From Scalindua sp964344685 (GTDB lineage Bacteria; Planctomycetota; Brocadiia; Brocadiales; Scalinduaceae), in the NCBI GenBank assembly GCA_964344685.1, contig CAYFOK010000005.1:62001-126000 (forward strand): DNA of 64,000 nt, given 5' to 3'. The notes under the pieces are model-generated. The model searched no databases, had not been told where the DNA came from, and saw only the letters and a list, made by a program, of their open reading frames with translations. The first letter of the stretch is position 1, and every line of letters begins with the position of its first letter. A program made the position numbers and the translations under genes. Positions 1 to 8,571 of this stretch are shown piece after piece.

Positions 1-1
1 A

Positions 2-532
2 GTGATTACTCTGCTTGACTCAGAAGATGTTTCCACCGGATATTTACAATACAAAAAACCTAAAATGTTGAATATTAATTTTTTCCCTCCACGCAATGAA
101 ATTAATGTCATCGATGGTACGTATATCTGGGTATATCATCTGAATGAAAAGCAGGTAGAAAAGTATGAAATGAGCAGCGACATGGATTCACCCCAAGGGA
201 TGGACATCTTTGATTTAGGATACGAATATACAACAGACAACGTGAAAAAGAACTACAGCATTACTCTCCTTGACGATATTTCAACAGAAGAGGAGGCACT
301 ATATCACATTGAACTCATTCCAAAAGATACATTTGATTCCGAATATGACAGGATCATGATATGGATCAGGGAGGGGCTTTGGCTGCCGGTCCAATATCAG
401 ATGTTTGAGAGTGATGGAGAAATTGTAAACACTATCGAGTTGTCTAATATTCAAACCAACCCGGATATTCCTGACGAAATATTTGTCCTGGACCTGCCTG
501 ATGATGTGGAAATATTAGAGCCTTTCGAATAA
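2..532 (+). CDS. LolA-like outer-membrane lipoprotein carrier domain protein, 5' end cut by window
   Basis: The 176 visible residues match the C-terminal half of the LolA/LolB-like fold: a G-x-L-x-x-x-KP segment (GYLQYKKPKMLNI), then a dG-x-x-iWvY strand (IDGTYIWVYHLNEKQVEKY), and near the end NTIELSNIQTNPDIPDEIF followed by DLPDDVEIL, the usual finish of LolA proteins (F-x-F-x-x-P-x-G-x-x-v). LolA proteins carry lipoproteins across the periplasm. No signal peptide is visible and the frame is open at base 2, where a GTG codon happens to fall, so the true start lies upstream of the window. It is convergent with queC, 43 bases away. The family call is from motif recognition; whether it is true LolA or one of the many LolA-like periplasmic proteins cannot be told from this half. 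Confidence 0.6.
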   Translation: MITLLDSEDVSTGYLQYKKPKMLNINFFPPRNEINVIDGTYIWVYHLNEKQVEKYEMSSDMDSPQGMDIFDLGYEYTTDNVKKNYSITLLDDISTEEEALYHIELIPKDTFDSEYDRIMIWIREGLWLPVQYQMFESDGEIVNTIELSNIQTNPDIPDEIFVLDLPDDVEILEPFE

Positions 533-575
533 TTTTGTACTCCAGATTTCATCTCTGTTAACCTGCGCCCCGGCC

Positions 576-1274
576 TTAAACATAGTGGATTTTATCTTTG
601 ACTCCTGCTTCTTCAAATCCCCTCAGTCGCAGTCGGCAGCTTTGACATTGTCCACAGGCTTTGTCATTTCGTTCGTAGCAAGACCAGGAAAGCTGCAGGG
701 GGGCGGCAAGTTCAAGTCCTTTTTTCACTATCTCTGATTTGCTCATATTGAGCAGGGGGGTAATTACTTCTATCCTGGTTGACGGTTTTGTACCAACCTC
801 CACTACTTTATTAAAGGCGTCATAATACTCTGCCCTGCAATCAGGGTAATCCGGACTATCCTGCTGGACAGCACCTATATAAACACTATTTGCTTTAATA
901 ACTTCAGCCCAGGAGACAGCTATTGATAGAAGGTGAGTGTTCCTGAAAGGCACATAAGAAGTGGGCACACCTGAAACTGCAGCATCTTTATCTACAGGTA
1001 TTTTGGGGTCAGTAAGACTGGATCCTCCAATTTTTCTTAAATAATCCAGTTCAAGTGCAAGTGTCCTTGTTTCAGGGATATTGTAAAATCTTGCTATAGA
1101 CCTGAAAGAGTTATACTCTCTCGTTTGCGTACGTTGTCCATAACCCACATGGAGCAGGGCTATATTGTGCTTTTCCATGGCAACCGCCATGGCAACACAG
1201 CTATCCAGACCTCCGCTCAAAAGGACCACGGCAACATTTTTTTCTGACATATCGATTACTTTCAATTTTCTCAA
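576..1274 (-). CDS. queC: 7-cyano-7-deazaguanine synthase QueC
   Basis: QueC converts 7-carboxy-7-deazaguanine to preQ0 using ATP and ammonia, on the route to queuosine in tRNA. The N-terminus carries the PP-loop ATP-pyrophosphatase motif VVLLSGGLDSCVA; the middle has GVPTSYVPFRNTHLLSIA and IGAVQQDSPDYPDCR; the C-terminus has the zinc site SCYERNDKACGQCQSC (C-x8-C-x2-C-x2-C). The length, about 225 residues, is typical. Start is uncertain: a TTG at 1274 sits directly behind a GAGGGGGA stretch, and an ATG at 1250 (MSEKNV) gives a more family-like N-terminus. It lies 30 bases after queE on the same strand, so the two are probably cotranscribed, queE first. queD and queF are not visible here. Confidence 0.95.
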   Translation of the reverse strand: MRKLKVIDMSEKNVAVVLLSGGLDSCVAMAVAMEKHNIALLHVGYGQRTQTREYNSFRSIARFYNIPETRTLALELDYLRKIGGSSLTDPKIPVDKDAAVSGVPTSYVPFRNTHLLSIAVSWAEVIKANSVYIGAVQQDSPDYPDCRAEYYDAFNKVVEVGTKPSTRIEVITPLLNMSKSEIVKKGLELAAPLQLSWSCYERNDKACGQCQSCRLRLRGFEEAGVKDKIHYV

Positions 1275-1304
1275 TCCCCCTCAGTACATTTAGCATTCAC
1301 AGCG

Positions 1305-1961
1305 TCATACACCCCTTATTTTGTCCGGCCAGATAATCTTATGGAGCTGAAGTTGAAGGCGTACATCTAATTTGTCCTTCAATATCCAGCCGGCAAGGGT
1401 TTTAGGTTTAAGTCTGCCATGTACAAGCCCAAATAATACCGTAACCCTGTCTATTATATTGTATTTCCTGGTAATTTTTTTTGCCCATTCATAATCACTT
1501 TTAGACGATATTATGAACTTTACTTCATCTTTGCTCCTAAGCCTTTCTATATTTTTCCAATCTATCTCCTGATCCATACCACTGCCGGGACACTTGATAT
1601 CAACAACTCTTACAATACCTTTTGGTAATGTATCAATGTTACGGCTACCGTTTGTTTCAATATATACATTGAAATTACTCTTTTTCAATAGATTTATAAG
1701 TTTATTAATATTTTCCTGTAATAGCGGCTCACCGCCAGTAATACATACATTTCTACATTCATGTCTTTTTACTATCTTAATAATTTCAGTTAATGACATT
1801 TCCGAACCCTCATCATAGGCATAAGCTGTATCACAGTACGAACATCTAAGATTGCATCCAGTGAGTCTGATGAATATGCAGGGGATACCGGCATAAGAGG
1901 ACTCGCCTTGTATACTTACAAATAACTCATTTACACGCAATAAAGAGGCATTTTTGGCCAT
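1305..1961 (-). CDS. queE: 7-carboxy-7-deazaguanine synthase QueE (radical SAM)
   Basis: QueE is the radical SAM enzyme that contracts 6-carboxytetrahydropterin to 7-carboxy-7-deazaguanine. Seen: N-terminal LRVNELFVSIQGESSYAGIP, then the [4Fe-4S] cluster motif TGCNLRCSYCDTAYAY (C-x3-C-x2-C), then the SAM-binding ITGGEPLLQ. The C-terminal half (VVDIKCPGSGM, EVKFIISSKSDYEWA, LQLQLHKIIWP) is the expected QueE ending. The 218-residue length fits. ATG at 1961; no strong ribosome site is visible. It is the promoter-proximal gene of a queE-queC pair. Confidence 0.95.
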   Translation of the reverse strand: MAKNASLLRVNELFVSIQGESSYAGIPCIFIRLTGCNLRCSYCDTAYAYDEGSEMSLTEIIKIVKRHECRNVCITGGEPLLQENINKLINLLKKSNFNVYIETNGSRNIDTLPKGIVRVVDIKCPGSGMDQEIDWKNIERLRSKDEVKFIISSKSDYEWAKKITRKYNIIDRVTVLFGLVHGRLKPKTLAGWILKDKLDVRLQLQLHKIIWPDKIRGV

Positions 1962-2080
1962 ATTAAGCTAACACATTATATACAAAGGAATTAAGAAGAT
2001 ATCCCGAAATCAGCGAATATGAAACAATCTGCTGAACATAACATAAGATATCTTATCAGACGTTAAAAGGATTAAATTTT

Positions 2081-2491
2081 TTAGGGATTCTTCTTCCTGA
2101 TATTTTCGTATTCCATATAAAGAGACTCTTCTTCGTTCCTAATCCTGGCATTTAGAGCTGCAAAAAGACTGTCAAAATTTATCTGAAAATCTTTATCGAC
2201 AGCTCCTCCAGAGTACTCATCAAAGAACTCTGTCACAACCCTGGTAAGATATTCAGGATCAATAGCAAATATGTCCAGCTCGTCTTGCAGTGTTTTATTA
2301 TGCTCTGCTTCTTTTTTCAGGACCGGATAAAGCTGTTCATTCTCATTGTGAAGATGCTCAAGCAGATGATCTTTTGCAGACATTAGTTTAGACCGGCCCT
2401 CCTCAGAATGGATGCCAAGCTCCTTGACTTCCTTGAGAATTGCCATGATCTCAGAGTGCTCTTTCTTGAATTCGTCAATAAGTGCTGACAT
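2081..2491 (-). CDS. Hemerythrin HHE-domain protein
   Basis: A 136-residue all-helical protein with the hemerythrin-like cation-binding pattern: a first helix with EFKKEHSEIM (His ligand), a second with HLLEHLHNENEQLYPVLKK (His plus Glu ligands, H-x3-E spacing), and a later helix with RIRNEEESLYMEYEN. The usual histidine in the last helix is not obvious; glutamates occupy that helix, so the diiron site may be atypical. HHE proteins bind diiron centres and handle O2, NO or iron. A clear AAGGAG ribosome site lies 7 bases before the ATG. It stands alone between queE and a methyltransferase gene. Confidence 0.8.
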   Translation of the reverse strand: MSALIDEFKKEHSEIMAILKEVKELGIHSEEGRSKLMSAKDHLLEHLHNENEQLYPVLKKEAEHNKTLQDELDIFAIDPEYLTRVVTEFFDEYSGGAVDKDFQINFDSLFAALNARIRNEEESLYMEYENIRKKNP

Positions 2492-2513
2492 GTATTACTC
2501 CTTAAAAATTCTA

Positions 2514-3191
2514 TTAATATCTCTTTTTAAATACCAGAAAGTAATGATATGGCATAAAGTTGTGCTTCTCAACCAATTCAAACCCGGCATTCTCTACCTC
2601 TCGAATCAGGACATCTTCCGGCACTTTTTCATATATCGGAGGCCCAAAAGGTGATTTCTTTGCCGGGTCCCAATCAATGATAGCCAGTTTACCGGAGTAT
2701 TTCAGATCCTTGTATATATTTTTTAACATTTGATAAGGCATCTCCAACTCGTGATATGTATTTGCCAGGAAGACAAGATTAAAAAAGTTATTCAGAAGCG
2801 AAGGGTCATCTGTTTTTCCAAAAATCACTCTGACGTTCTTTAAATCCAAATCCTCAACCTTCCTGGTAATGTAGTTGATCATTTCAATTTGAATATCCTC
2901 GGCAAATACCAGGCCTGTATCCCCTACCCTGGATGCAAATGGTATAGTGAAATAACCGGATCCTGCACCTATATCGGCAATTATATCACCGCTTTTCACA
3001 TGCAATCTTTCCATAATTTCCTCTGTATCCTGCCAATCTCTGGGCTCTTCAAGCAGGAATATCTTATCAGGAGGAAAAAGCTCTCCGGGAGTCCTCGCCT
3101 GCGCTGAAACAAATGTGGAAAACATGAACAGAAAAACAGAAAGGAAAAGCAAGGCTCTTTTCATCAGACATAGTAACTTGATTTTAACCAT
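2514..3191 (-). CDS. Exported SAM-dependent methyltransferase
   Basis: A class I methyltransferase fold preceded by a hydrophobic signal segment (ALLFLSVFLFMFSTFVSAQA, cleavage likely after AQA). Motif I is IIADIGAGSGYFTIPFA; an acidic post-I strand VFAEDIQ and the motif IV region FNLVFLANTYHELEMPYQML follow. The last strand ends FELVEKHNFMPYHYFLVFKKRY. This family (UbiE-like with DIGAGSGYFT) is common, and export across the inner membrane is unusual because SAM is cytoplasmic, though such signal-bearing members recur. The substrate is unknown. Start at 3191 has GGAG 11 bases upstream; an inner ATG at 3164 would begin MKRALLF. Confidence 0.75.
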   Translation of the reverse strand: MVKIKLLCLMKRALLFLSVFLFMFSTFVSAQARTPGELFPPDKIFLLEEPRDWQDTEEIMERLHVKSGDIIADIGAGSGYFTIPFASRVGDTGLVFAEDIQIEMINYITRKVEDLDLKNVRVIFGKTDDPSLLNNFFNLVFLANTYHELEMPYQMLKNIYKDLKYSGKLAIIDWDPAKKSPFGPPIYEKVPEDVLIREVENAGFELVEKHNFMPYHYFLVFKKRY

Positions 3192-3239
3192 ACTATGTTA
3201 TACTCCACTCTCCTGTAATCATGCAGAGAATACAGAAAG

Positions 3240-4832
3240 TCACTTCTTAGACTTCTTCTTTTTTGCCCGTACCACAATCGGCCTCTTCCCTTTACCCTCC
3301 TTTTTGAAAACATGTAGAATTATTTCTGCATCTTCAAAAGGTACTGTTATAAAGGAAAAGTTATCAAATATTTTAACGTCGTCTATTTTGCGTTCTTCTA
3401 CATTGGCTTTCTTCTTTATAAGTTTTACCAATTTACTGCGTGTTATAGAATCAGATTTACCAAGCGCAACAAACAGCCTGGCCGTTCCGGTCTTGTCAAC
3501 AACAGATATATCGCTGATCTCACTGTAGCTTTTACCACTAAGCTCGTCTTGATAGGAATGCTTAAGCAGGGCAGCGACAATTTGCTCGGGTTCCTGTTCA
3601 TCCAGAATTTCCTGTGCCATATGAATATATTCATTATGCTTCTCGTCTCTGATAATGCTCTTAATCTGTGTCTTAATCCGTTTTTTCTTTGACTCTATGA
3701 TATCCTTAACTTTTGGTATTTTCTCTTTCCTGATCTTTGCTTTTGTTATTTTTTTTATAAACAGAAGCTTTCTGTACTCTTCCGGAGTAACGAAAGTAAT
3801 GGCAGTACCCTCTTTTCCTGCCCTTCCGGTTCTTCCTATTCTGTGCACATAATATTCTGGGTCCTGCGGAAGGGAGAAATTAATCACATGGGTCAGTTCA
3901 ATGATATCAATACCTCTCGCTGCAACATCTGTAGCGACCAGAACATTAGTCCTTTTCCTTTTAAACTTATTCAGTATCGTCTCTCTCTGATATTGAGAAA
4001 TATCACCGTGCAGAGCGTCAGCATCATACCCCCTGTCAACCAGACGTCTGCCTATATTATCAACGTCCACTTTGGTTCTGCAGAATATCAGGCCATAGAA
4101 ATCGTGCTCAATATCTATGATCCGGCACAATGCATCAAATTTATCTGCGGTAGACACTTCAAAATATATCTGGTCAGTCAGGTTAGCAGTTAACTGTTCC
4201 TTCTTAATTGCTACAAACTCATAACCCTTCATATATTTCTTAGCTATACGGAGTATTTCCTTAGGCATAGTAGCCGAAAAGAGCATGGTCCTTTTGTCTT
4301 GATTTGTAGCATTCAAAATAATCTCTACATCTTCAAGGAAACCCATATTCAGCATTTCATCTGCTTCGTCCAATACCAGGTGTGAAATCTCCTTCAGGTC
4401 CATACTCTTCCTTTTAAGATGGTCTATTACGCGGCCCGGCGTCCCCACCACAATGTCAACTCGTTTCTTCAGACTTCTCAATTGAAGATCAATAGCCTGC
4501 CCTCCGTAGATAGGAACTATATGTAATTTTTTATTTCCTTTTAGTGAATTCAACTCATCTGAAATCTGAATTGCCAGTTCTCTGGTTGGTGCTAGAATAA
4601 GAACCTGGGTATGTTTAGCCTTCTCTTTTATCTGCTCTAGAATAGGAAGTCCAAATGCTGCAGTTTTTCCCGTACCGGTTTGTGCCTGGCCAATTAAATC
4701 GCAATCTTCCTTAAGTAGAATTGGAATGGATTTTTCCTGAATAGGTGTAGGTTCCTCAAAGCCCTTCTTATTCAGGGCCTTCAAAGTGTTATCAGACAAT
4801 CCCAGTTTCTTAAATTTTTCTAATTTTTCCAT
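3240..4832 (-). CDS. deaD: DEAD-box ATP-dependent RNA helicase
   Basis: A 530-residue DEAD-box helicase. Visible in order: Q motif (GFEEPTPIQEKSIPILL), motif I (AQTGTGKTAAFGLPIL), Ia (LAPTRELAIQ), GG, TPGR, motif II (VLDEADEMLNMGF), motif III (FSATMP), then in domain 2 FCRTKVDVDN, VATDVAARGIDI and HRIGRTGRAGKEG. The C-terminal 90 residues (TARLFVALGKSDSITRSKLVKLI, then FSFITVPFEDAEII) form a DbpA/CsdA-type RNA-binding fold, followed by a lysine-rich tail, matching the DeaD/CsdA class. It probably unwinds structured RNA in ribosome assembly or at low temperature. GGAG lies 6 bases before the ATG. It lies after cbiL on the same strand with an 83-base gap. Confidence 0.95.
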   Translation of the reverse strand: MEKLEKFKKLGLSDNTLKALNKKGFEEPTPIQEKSIPILLKEDCDLIGQAQTGTGKTAAFGLPILEQIKEKAKHTQVLILAPTRELAIQISDELNSLKGNKKLHIVPIYGGQAIDLQLRSLKKRVDIVVGTPGRVIDHLKRKSMDLKEISHLVLDEADEMLNMGFLEDVEIILNATNQDKRTMLFSATMPKEILRIAKKYMKGYEFVAIKKEQLTANLTDQIYFEVSTADKFDALCRIIDIEHDFYGLIFCRTKVDVDNIGRRLVDRGYDADALHGDISQYQRETILNKFKRKRTNVLVATDVAARGIDIIELTHVINFSLPQDPEYYVHRIGRTGRAGKEGTAITFVTPEEYRKLLFIKKITKAKIRKEKIPKVKDIIESKKKRIKTQIKSIIRDEKHNEYIHMAQEILDEQEPEQIVAALLKHSYQDELSGKSYSEISDISVVDKTGTARLFVALGKSDSITRSKLVKLIKKKANVEERKIDDVKIFDNFSFITVPFEDAEIILHVFKKEGKGKRPIVVRAKKKKSKK

Positions 4833-4915
4833 TCGGTCTCCATGATGTTTCTTGCAACTTTATTTTGAATAATATACTATAAATAGTTTAGAAATAGCTA
4901 TTTTAAAAAGAGAGG

Positions 4916-5653
4916 TTATGTCTCTAGCGGTTTTCTGACAATAATAACAGATAAATACCCCTTCCCACTGCCCTTCAGCGAGAGTATATCCCTGGTAATA
5001 ATCTCATTATTAAATCCAATATACGAAGCAAAGAGGGAATTGTCAGCGAGGCCCTTCTCTTCCAATAGTTCAATCACCTCATCAAGCTTCTTAGCCACCT
5101 TCATTAGAATTACTGTATCAAAGCTGTCAAGTATCGGCCGTAACTCATTAACCTCCCCGGAAACAGGGATTATGGCCAGTTTTTCGCTCTGCTCTATCAA
5201 TGAAAAATTGGCCAGACTTGCAGCAGCATTGTAAGATGTAATTCCTGGAATAGTGTGAATGTTTTGTGAAGGGATTATTTTAGAAAGTTGCTGTAAAAGA
5301 TAACAGTATGTGCTAAATGTCAACGGGTCACCTATGGTAAGATACGCCACGCTGTTTCCGGTGTCGATTTCGCTTTTTATCTCATTTGCGGACGCCAGCC
5401 AGGCCGCCTCAAGTTTTGACTTATCCTTTACCATAGGATAGACCTGCTCGACGACTCGTTTACCATTACAAACGTCCGCAACAATGTCCAATGCAAGACT
5501 GGACACTTTTGAATCTGCACGTGGTGCGAAAATGCAGTCTACTTCCTTTATAATACGAACTGCTTTAACTGTCAGTAGTTCGCTGTCTCCCGGACCCACT
5601 CCGATTCCATAAAAATTTCCAGCTTCAATTGTCATACCAGTTTCAGCCCTCAT
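4916..5653 (-). CDS. cbiL: Cobalt-precorrin-2 C20-methyltransferase CbiL
   Basis: A tetrapyrrole methylase that adds the C20 methyl to cobalt-factor/precorrin-2. The N-terminal FYGIGVGPGDSELLTVKAV is the family signature; AYLTIGDPLTFSTYCYLLQQL and IHTIPGITSYNAAASLANF are the expected middle motifs of the C20 enzyme. About 240 residues, typical. The ATG at 5653 overlaps the end of cbiE by 11 bases; a second ATG at 5635 (MTIEAGNFYG) is equally possible and closer to homologues, with GAGGG 11 bases upstream. Last gene of the corrinoid block. Confidence 0.92.
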   Translation of the reverse strand: MRAETGMTIEAGNFYGIGVGPGDSELLTVKAVRIIKEVDCIFAPRADSKVSSLALDIVADVCNGKRVVEQVYPMVKDKSKLEAAWLASANEIKSEIDTGNSVAYLTIGDPLTFSTYCYLLQQLSKIIPSQNIHTIPGITSYNAAASLANFSLIEQSEKLAIIPVSGEVNELRPILDSFDTVILMKVAKKLDEVIELLEEKGLADNSLFASYIGFNNEIITRDILSLKGSGKGYLSVIIVRKPLET

Positions 5654-6290
5654 CCAGGAATATAATAACGTTTAAGTCTCTCACCTGTATTTTCGAAATT
5701 GCAGAAACATCAAATTCCCTGATTCTCTCTTTCTCCAAAGAGAGATTTTCACAGATAAAAATCTTTCTGTCTTTAACACCGGATTCTAATAATTTCCTGG
5801 CAATAAGCTTAACATTATTAGAGTTATCAGTTAAAACTGCAACCTTTTCGTTATCTATGATCTTCTTTACAACTGATCCGAGCTTGCCGGTGCGACCGTG
5901 AAGACTCATAAAACAGGCATCATTCCATGTCCTCCCAATTTTGGCAAATGCCAGCTGAACTGAACTGATACCGGGAATTACTTCGCAGCTTTCAATACCG
6001 ACCTTATCAATTATGAGCTTAGCATAACTGAAAAATCCGGGATCACCACTCACAAGCACAACAACTTTTTTTCTCTTACTTAATGAAGCAATTCTCGTGA
6101 TAAGCAGCTTGTAATTATTTTTAAGAATAAATGTTTCTGCTTCTACATCAGGAAACAGTGACAAAAGCCTTCTGCTGCCTATCAAAACTTCAGCACTGTT
6201 GATTTGCTGCATTGCATAACCGGTTAAATACTTCCTGGTACCTGGCCCGCAGCCAACTATAGTTACTTTATTTACAATCTTTTTTGCCAA
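5643..6290 (-). CDS. cbiE: Cobalt-precorrin-7 C5-methyltransferase CbiE
   Basis: A tetrapyrrole methylase of the CbiE type: VTIVGCGPGTRKYLTGYAMQ at the N-terminus, then AEVLIGSRRLLSLF (the IG-s-rRLL signature of CbiE), VVVLVSGDPGFFSYAKLI and CEVIPGISSVQLAFAKIGRTWND. It methylates C5 of the corrin ring. At 215 residues it is the stand-alone CbiE form; its usual partner CbiT (C15 methylation and decarboxylation), often adjacent or fused, is absent from this window. It overlaps the end of cbiD by 19 bases and the start of cbiL, indicating translational coupling. Confidence 0.93.
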   Translation of the reverse strand: MAKKIVNKVTIVGCGPGTRKYLTGYAMQQINSAEVLIGSRRLLSLFPDVEAETFILKNNYKLLITRIASLSKRKKVVVLVSGDPGFFSYAKLIIDKVGIESCEVIPGISSVQLAFAKIGRTWNDACFMSLHGRTGKLGSVVKKIIDNEKVAVLTDNSNNVKLIARKLLESGVKDRKIFICENLSLEKERIREFDVSAISKIQVRDLNVIIFLDEG

Positions 6291-7372
6291 ACCTTAAAAC
6301 CCTTCGATTCGCCGACAATATTCTTTTTCATATCAAACAGTACTATTCCAATTTCAGCATTGGAAGAGACATAACAGTATGCCGACGCCTGTATATCATC
6401 GGCAATTCGATTAAATATATGCAGTTGATTATGCTTTCTCATGATCTCTACCATTCCCTCAACCGTAGGAGAATCTCCAAGTTCATAAATCGTCTCAGAA
6501 TTTACCTGTTCTTTTCTGAATATATCTATCAAAACATCATTTGCCGGTTCAGAACTGGAACTGTGTGTATAAAAATCACCGCGTATCAATTTTGCAAGCT
6601 TACCAGGATGACCGCCGATTATTACACTCTTAAAACCGCGCTTAAGAGCCTCGTCCAGCATAAACCCGATAAAATTACTCATCTGGATTACCTGATCCTC
6701 GTCAATATCAAAATGGCTATGAAATCCGGTTTCACCAATGCTTCCGGGGACCAGAACAATCGATTCGTGGCCCTCCGCCTTTGCAACATCAAGCCCGCAT
6801 AAAAGCGAGACCTTAAATGAATCTAGAGACATCGGCCTGACAATACCAGTTGTCCCTATTATGGAGATGCCGTCAACAATACCTAACCGTCTATTGAAAG
6901 TTTTTTCTGCCAATTTTCTGCCTTCTGGGATGGAAACAATAACATCCAGGCCCTCTCCTATACCCTCATCAAAACCAAGCACCTCTTCCAGCGCCTGTTT
7001 GATCATGGCCCTCGGTACGGGATTTATAGCCGGCTCTCCCTGCTGTACCTGTAGCCCCGGTTTTGTAATCGTACCGACTCCATCTCCACCTATAAACCTG
7101 ATCCCGTTATTTCCGGATCTTTCGACCCTTACATGAATTTCACAGCCATTTGTAATATCAGGGTCATCGCCTGAATCTTTACGAACGGCACATTCTGCAA
7201 ACCCGTCACCCACCTTGCAGTGAATAAGTTCCAACTGCAGTTTAACATCTGCCGGAGTCAGTAAATCTACAGAATCTGGAATGGTTCCCTGAAGAAGTCC
7301 ATAGGCCGCACCTTTTGCCGCACCGGCTGCACAGCTTCCGGTAGTATATCCATATTTGAAATTATCTGACAT
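6272..7372 (-). CDS. cbiD: Cobalt-precorrin-5B C1-methyltransferase CbiD
   Basis: CbiD methylates C1 in the anaerobic corrin pathway, so it marks the route as the oxygen-independent one. Seen: the signature YGYTTGSCAAGAAKGAAYGL at the N-terminus, VRKDSGDDPDITNG, VGTITKPGLQVQQGEPAINP, GIVDGISIIGTTGIVRPMS and VIIGGHPGKLAKLIRGDFYTH. The 366-residue length is normal. AAGGAA precedes the ATG. 36 bases after cbiC, overlapping cbiE. Confidence 0.96.
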   Translation of the reverse strand: MSDNFKYGYTTGSCAAGAAKGAAYGLLQGTIPDSVDLLTPADVKLQLELIHCKVGDGFAECAVRKDSGDDPDITNGCEIHVRVERSGNNGIRFIGGDGVGTITKPGLQVQQGEPAINPVPRAMIKQALEEVLGFDEGIGEGLDVIVSIPEGRKLAEKTFNRRLGIVDGISIIGTTGIVRPMSLDSFKVSLLCGLDVAKAEGHESIVLVPGSIGETGFHSHFDIDEDQVIQMSNFIGFMLDEALKRGFKSVIIGGHPGKLAKLIRGDFYTHSSSSEPANDVLIDIFRKEQVNSETIYELGDSPTVEGMVEIMRKHNQLHIFNRIADDIQASAYCYVSSNAEIGIVLFDMKKNIVGESKGFKVWQKRL

Positions 7373-7408
7373 TGTCGTTGATTTCCTTCAAAACATCCAT
7401 AGAAAGAG

Positions 7409-8086
7409 CTATACGTTACGCGTCTCTTTGGTGATGTTTATCAATGCATTTACAATTGAGACGGCAACTGCACTGCCGCCCTTTCTGCCGGTGTTTATTA
7501 TGTATGGGATTTGATGGTCCTTCTTATTGTCGAGAAATACTTTTAACGCTTCCTTAGATTCAGCTGATTTTACAAAACCGACTGGCACAGCCACTACAAG
7601 AGCAGGTGTCACCACTTCCCTTCTGATGAGGTCTATAATTGAAAATACAGCCGTTGGCGCGTTCCCTATAACAACTATTCCTCCTGATATGTCAGCCAGG
7701 GACTCCTGCATAGCGGTAATAGCACGGGTTCTTTTAGCTTCTCTTGCCTTTTCGGCAACCTCTTCGTCTGCAATTCGGCATATTATTTTGCCGCCAAATC
7801 GTTCTATCACCTTGGCACTGATCCCTGCCTTGACCATATTGACATCAGTAACTATCGATTTGCCTGAAGCTATCGCATTTGTAGCAGCCTCAACAGCCTT
7901 AGGGCTTATTATCAGATTATCCACATAGTCAGTATCACCTGTTGCATGAATAACCCTTCTAACTATTGGCCTGAACTCTTCCGGGATATTGTCAAAGTCG
8001 ACAAGGTTATCAATAATGTCAAAGCTTTCTTTTATAATGTCCTGCGGGTTCTCTGAATACTCTTTTGCCTGTTCCTGATTATCCAT
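7409..8086 (-). CDS. cbiC: Cobalt-precorrin-8 methylmutase CbiC
   Basis: CbiC/CobH moves the C11 methyl to C12, forming (cobalt-)cobyrinate. The segment FRPIVRRVIHATGDTDYVDN contains the conserved catalytic histidine; SIVTDVNMVKAGIS, VVIGNAPTAVFSIIDLI and PALVVAVPVGFVKSAESKE are all family signatures. It ends with IPYIINTGRKGGSAVAVSIVNA, as expected. 225 residues, typical. Between cbiX (75 bases upstream) and cbiD (36 bases downstream). Confidence 0.96.
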   Translation of the reverse strand: MDNQEQAKEYSENPQDIIKESFDIIDNLVDFDNIPEEFRPIVRRVIHATGDTDYVDNLIISPKAVEAATNAIASGKSIVTDVNMVKAGISAKVIERFGGKIICRIADEEVAEKAREAKRTRAITAMQESLADISGGIVVIGNAPTAVFSIIDLIRREVVTPALVVAVPVGFVKSAESKEALKVFLDNKKDHQIPYIINTGRKGGSAVAVSIVNALINITKETRNV

Positions 8087-8161
8087 AAATATCTCTATCT
8101 GATTATCTCAATTTGATCAAAAAATTATGATAACAACTGTCTACCCTGCAGTCATAACGAA

Positions 8162-8566
8162 CTATTTCTCTACTGTCTGCTGTACCTGACCTATATCTAC
8201 AGCCTCTTCTATTCTGTCCGATGCTATCAGAGCTATGCGTTCGTCTGCACCTATATTCTTTGCATAACAAAATTCCACATTCGGATATTTTTTTCGTTCA
8301 TTATCAATCTCTTCAGGGATATCCTTTAAAACATGATTTCCACTGAACAGCAAAAGAGGCATAACTACGACTCTACTTGCCCCTTTGCTTACAAGATCCG
8401 CAACCACATCTGTAAGCCCTGGATTTGCAAGTTGCAGGAATCCTGCTTCAACCATATCCCACTTTCCCATTCCGCGAAGCATCTCAACTATTTTAAACAG
8501 ACCTTCATTACCAGTCTTCACCTTGCTTCCATGAGCAAGTACTATAACACCTGTTTTTATACTCAT
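8162..8566 (-). CDS. cbiX: Short-form sirohydrochlorin cobaltochelatase CbiX
   Basis: A 134-residue single-domain chelatase of the small CbiX (CbiXS) type that inserts cobalt into sirohydrochlorin. GVIVLAHGSKVKTGNEGLF has the metal-binding His of the first motif; VVVMPLLLFSGNHVLKDIPEE provides the second His-containing motif (SGNHV). Small homodimeric CbiX is best known from archaea; longer two-domain forms occur in many bacteria. The last dozen residues (DIGQVQQTVEK) are unlike the family and may be neutral. It begins 5 bases after cbiA ends. Confidence 0.9.
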   Translation of the reverse strand: MSIKTGVIVLAHGSKVKTGNEGLFKIVEMLRGMGKWDMVEAGFLQLANPGLTDVVADLVSKGASRVVVMPLLLFSGNHVLKDIPEEIDNERKKYPNVEFCYAKNIGADERIALIASDRIEEAVDIGQVQQTVEK

Positions 8567-8571
8567 TTTGA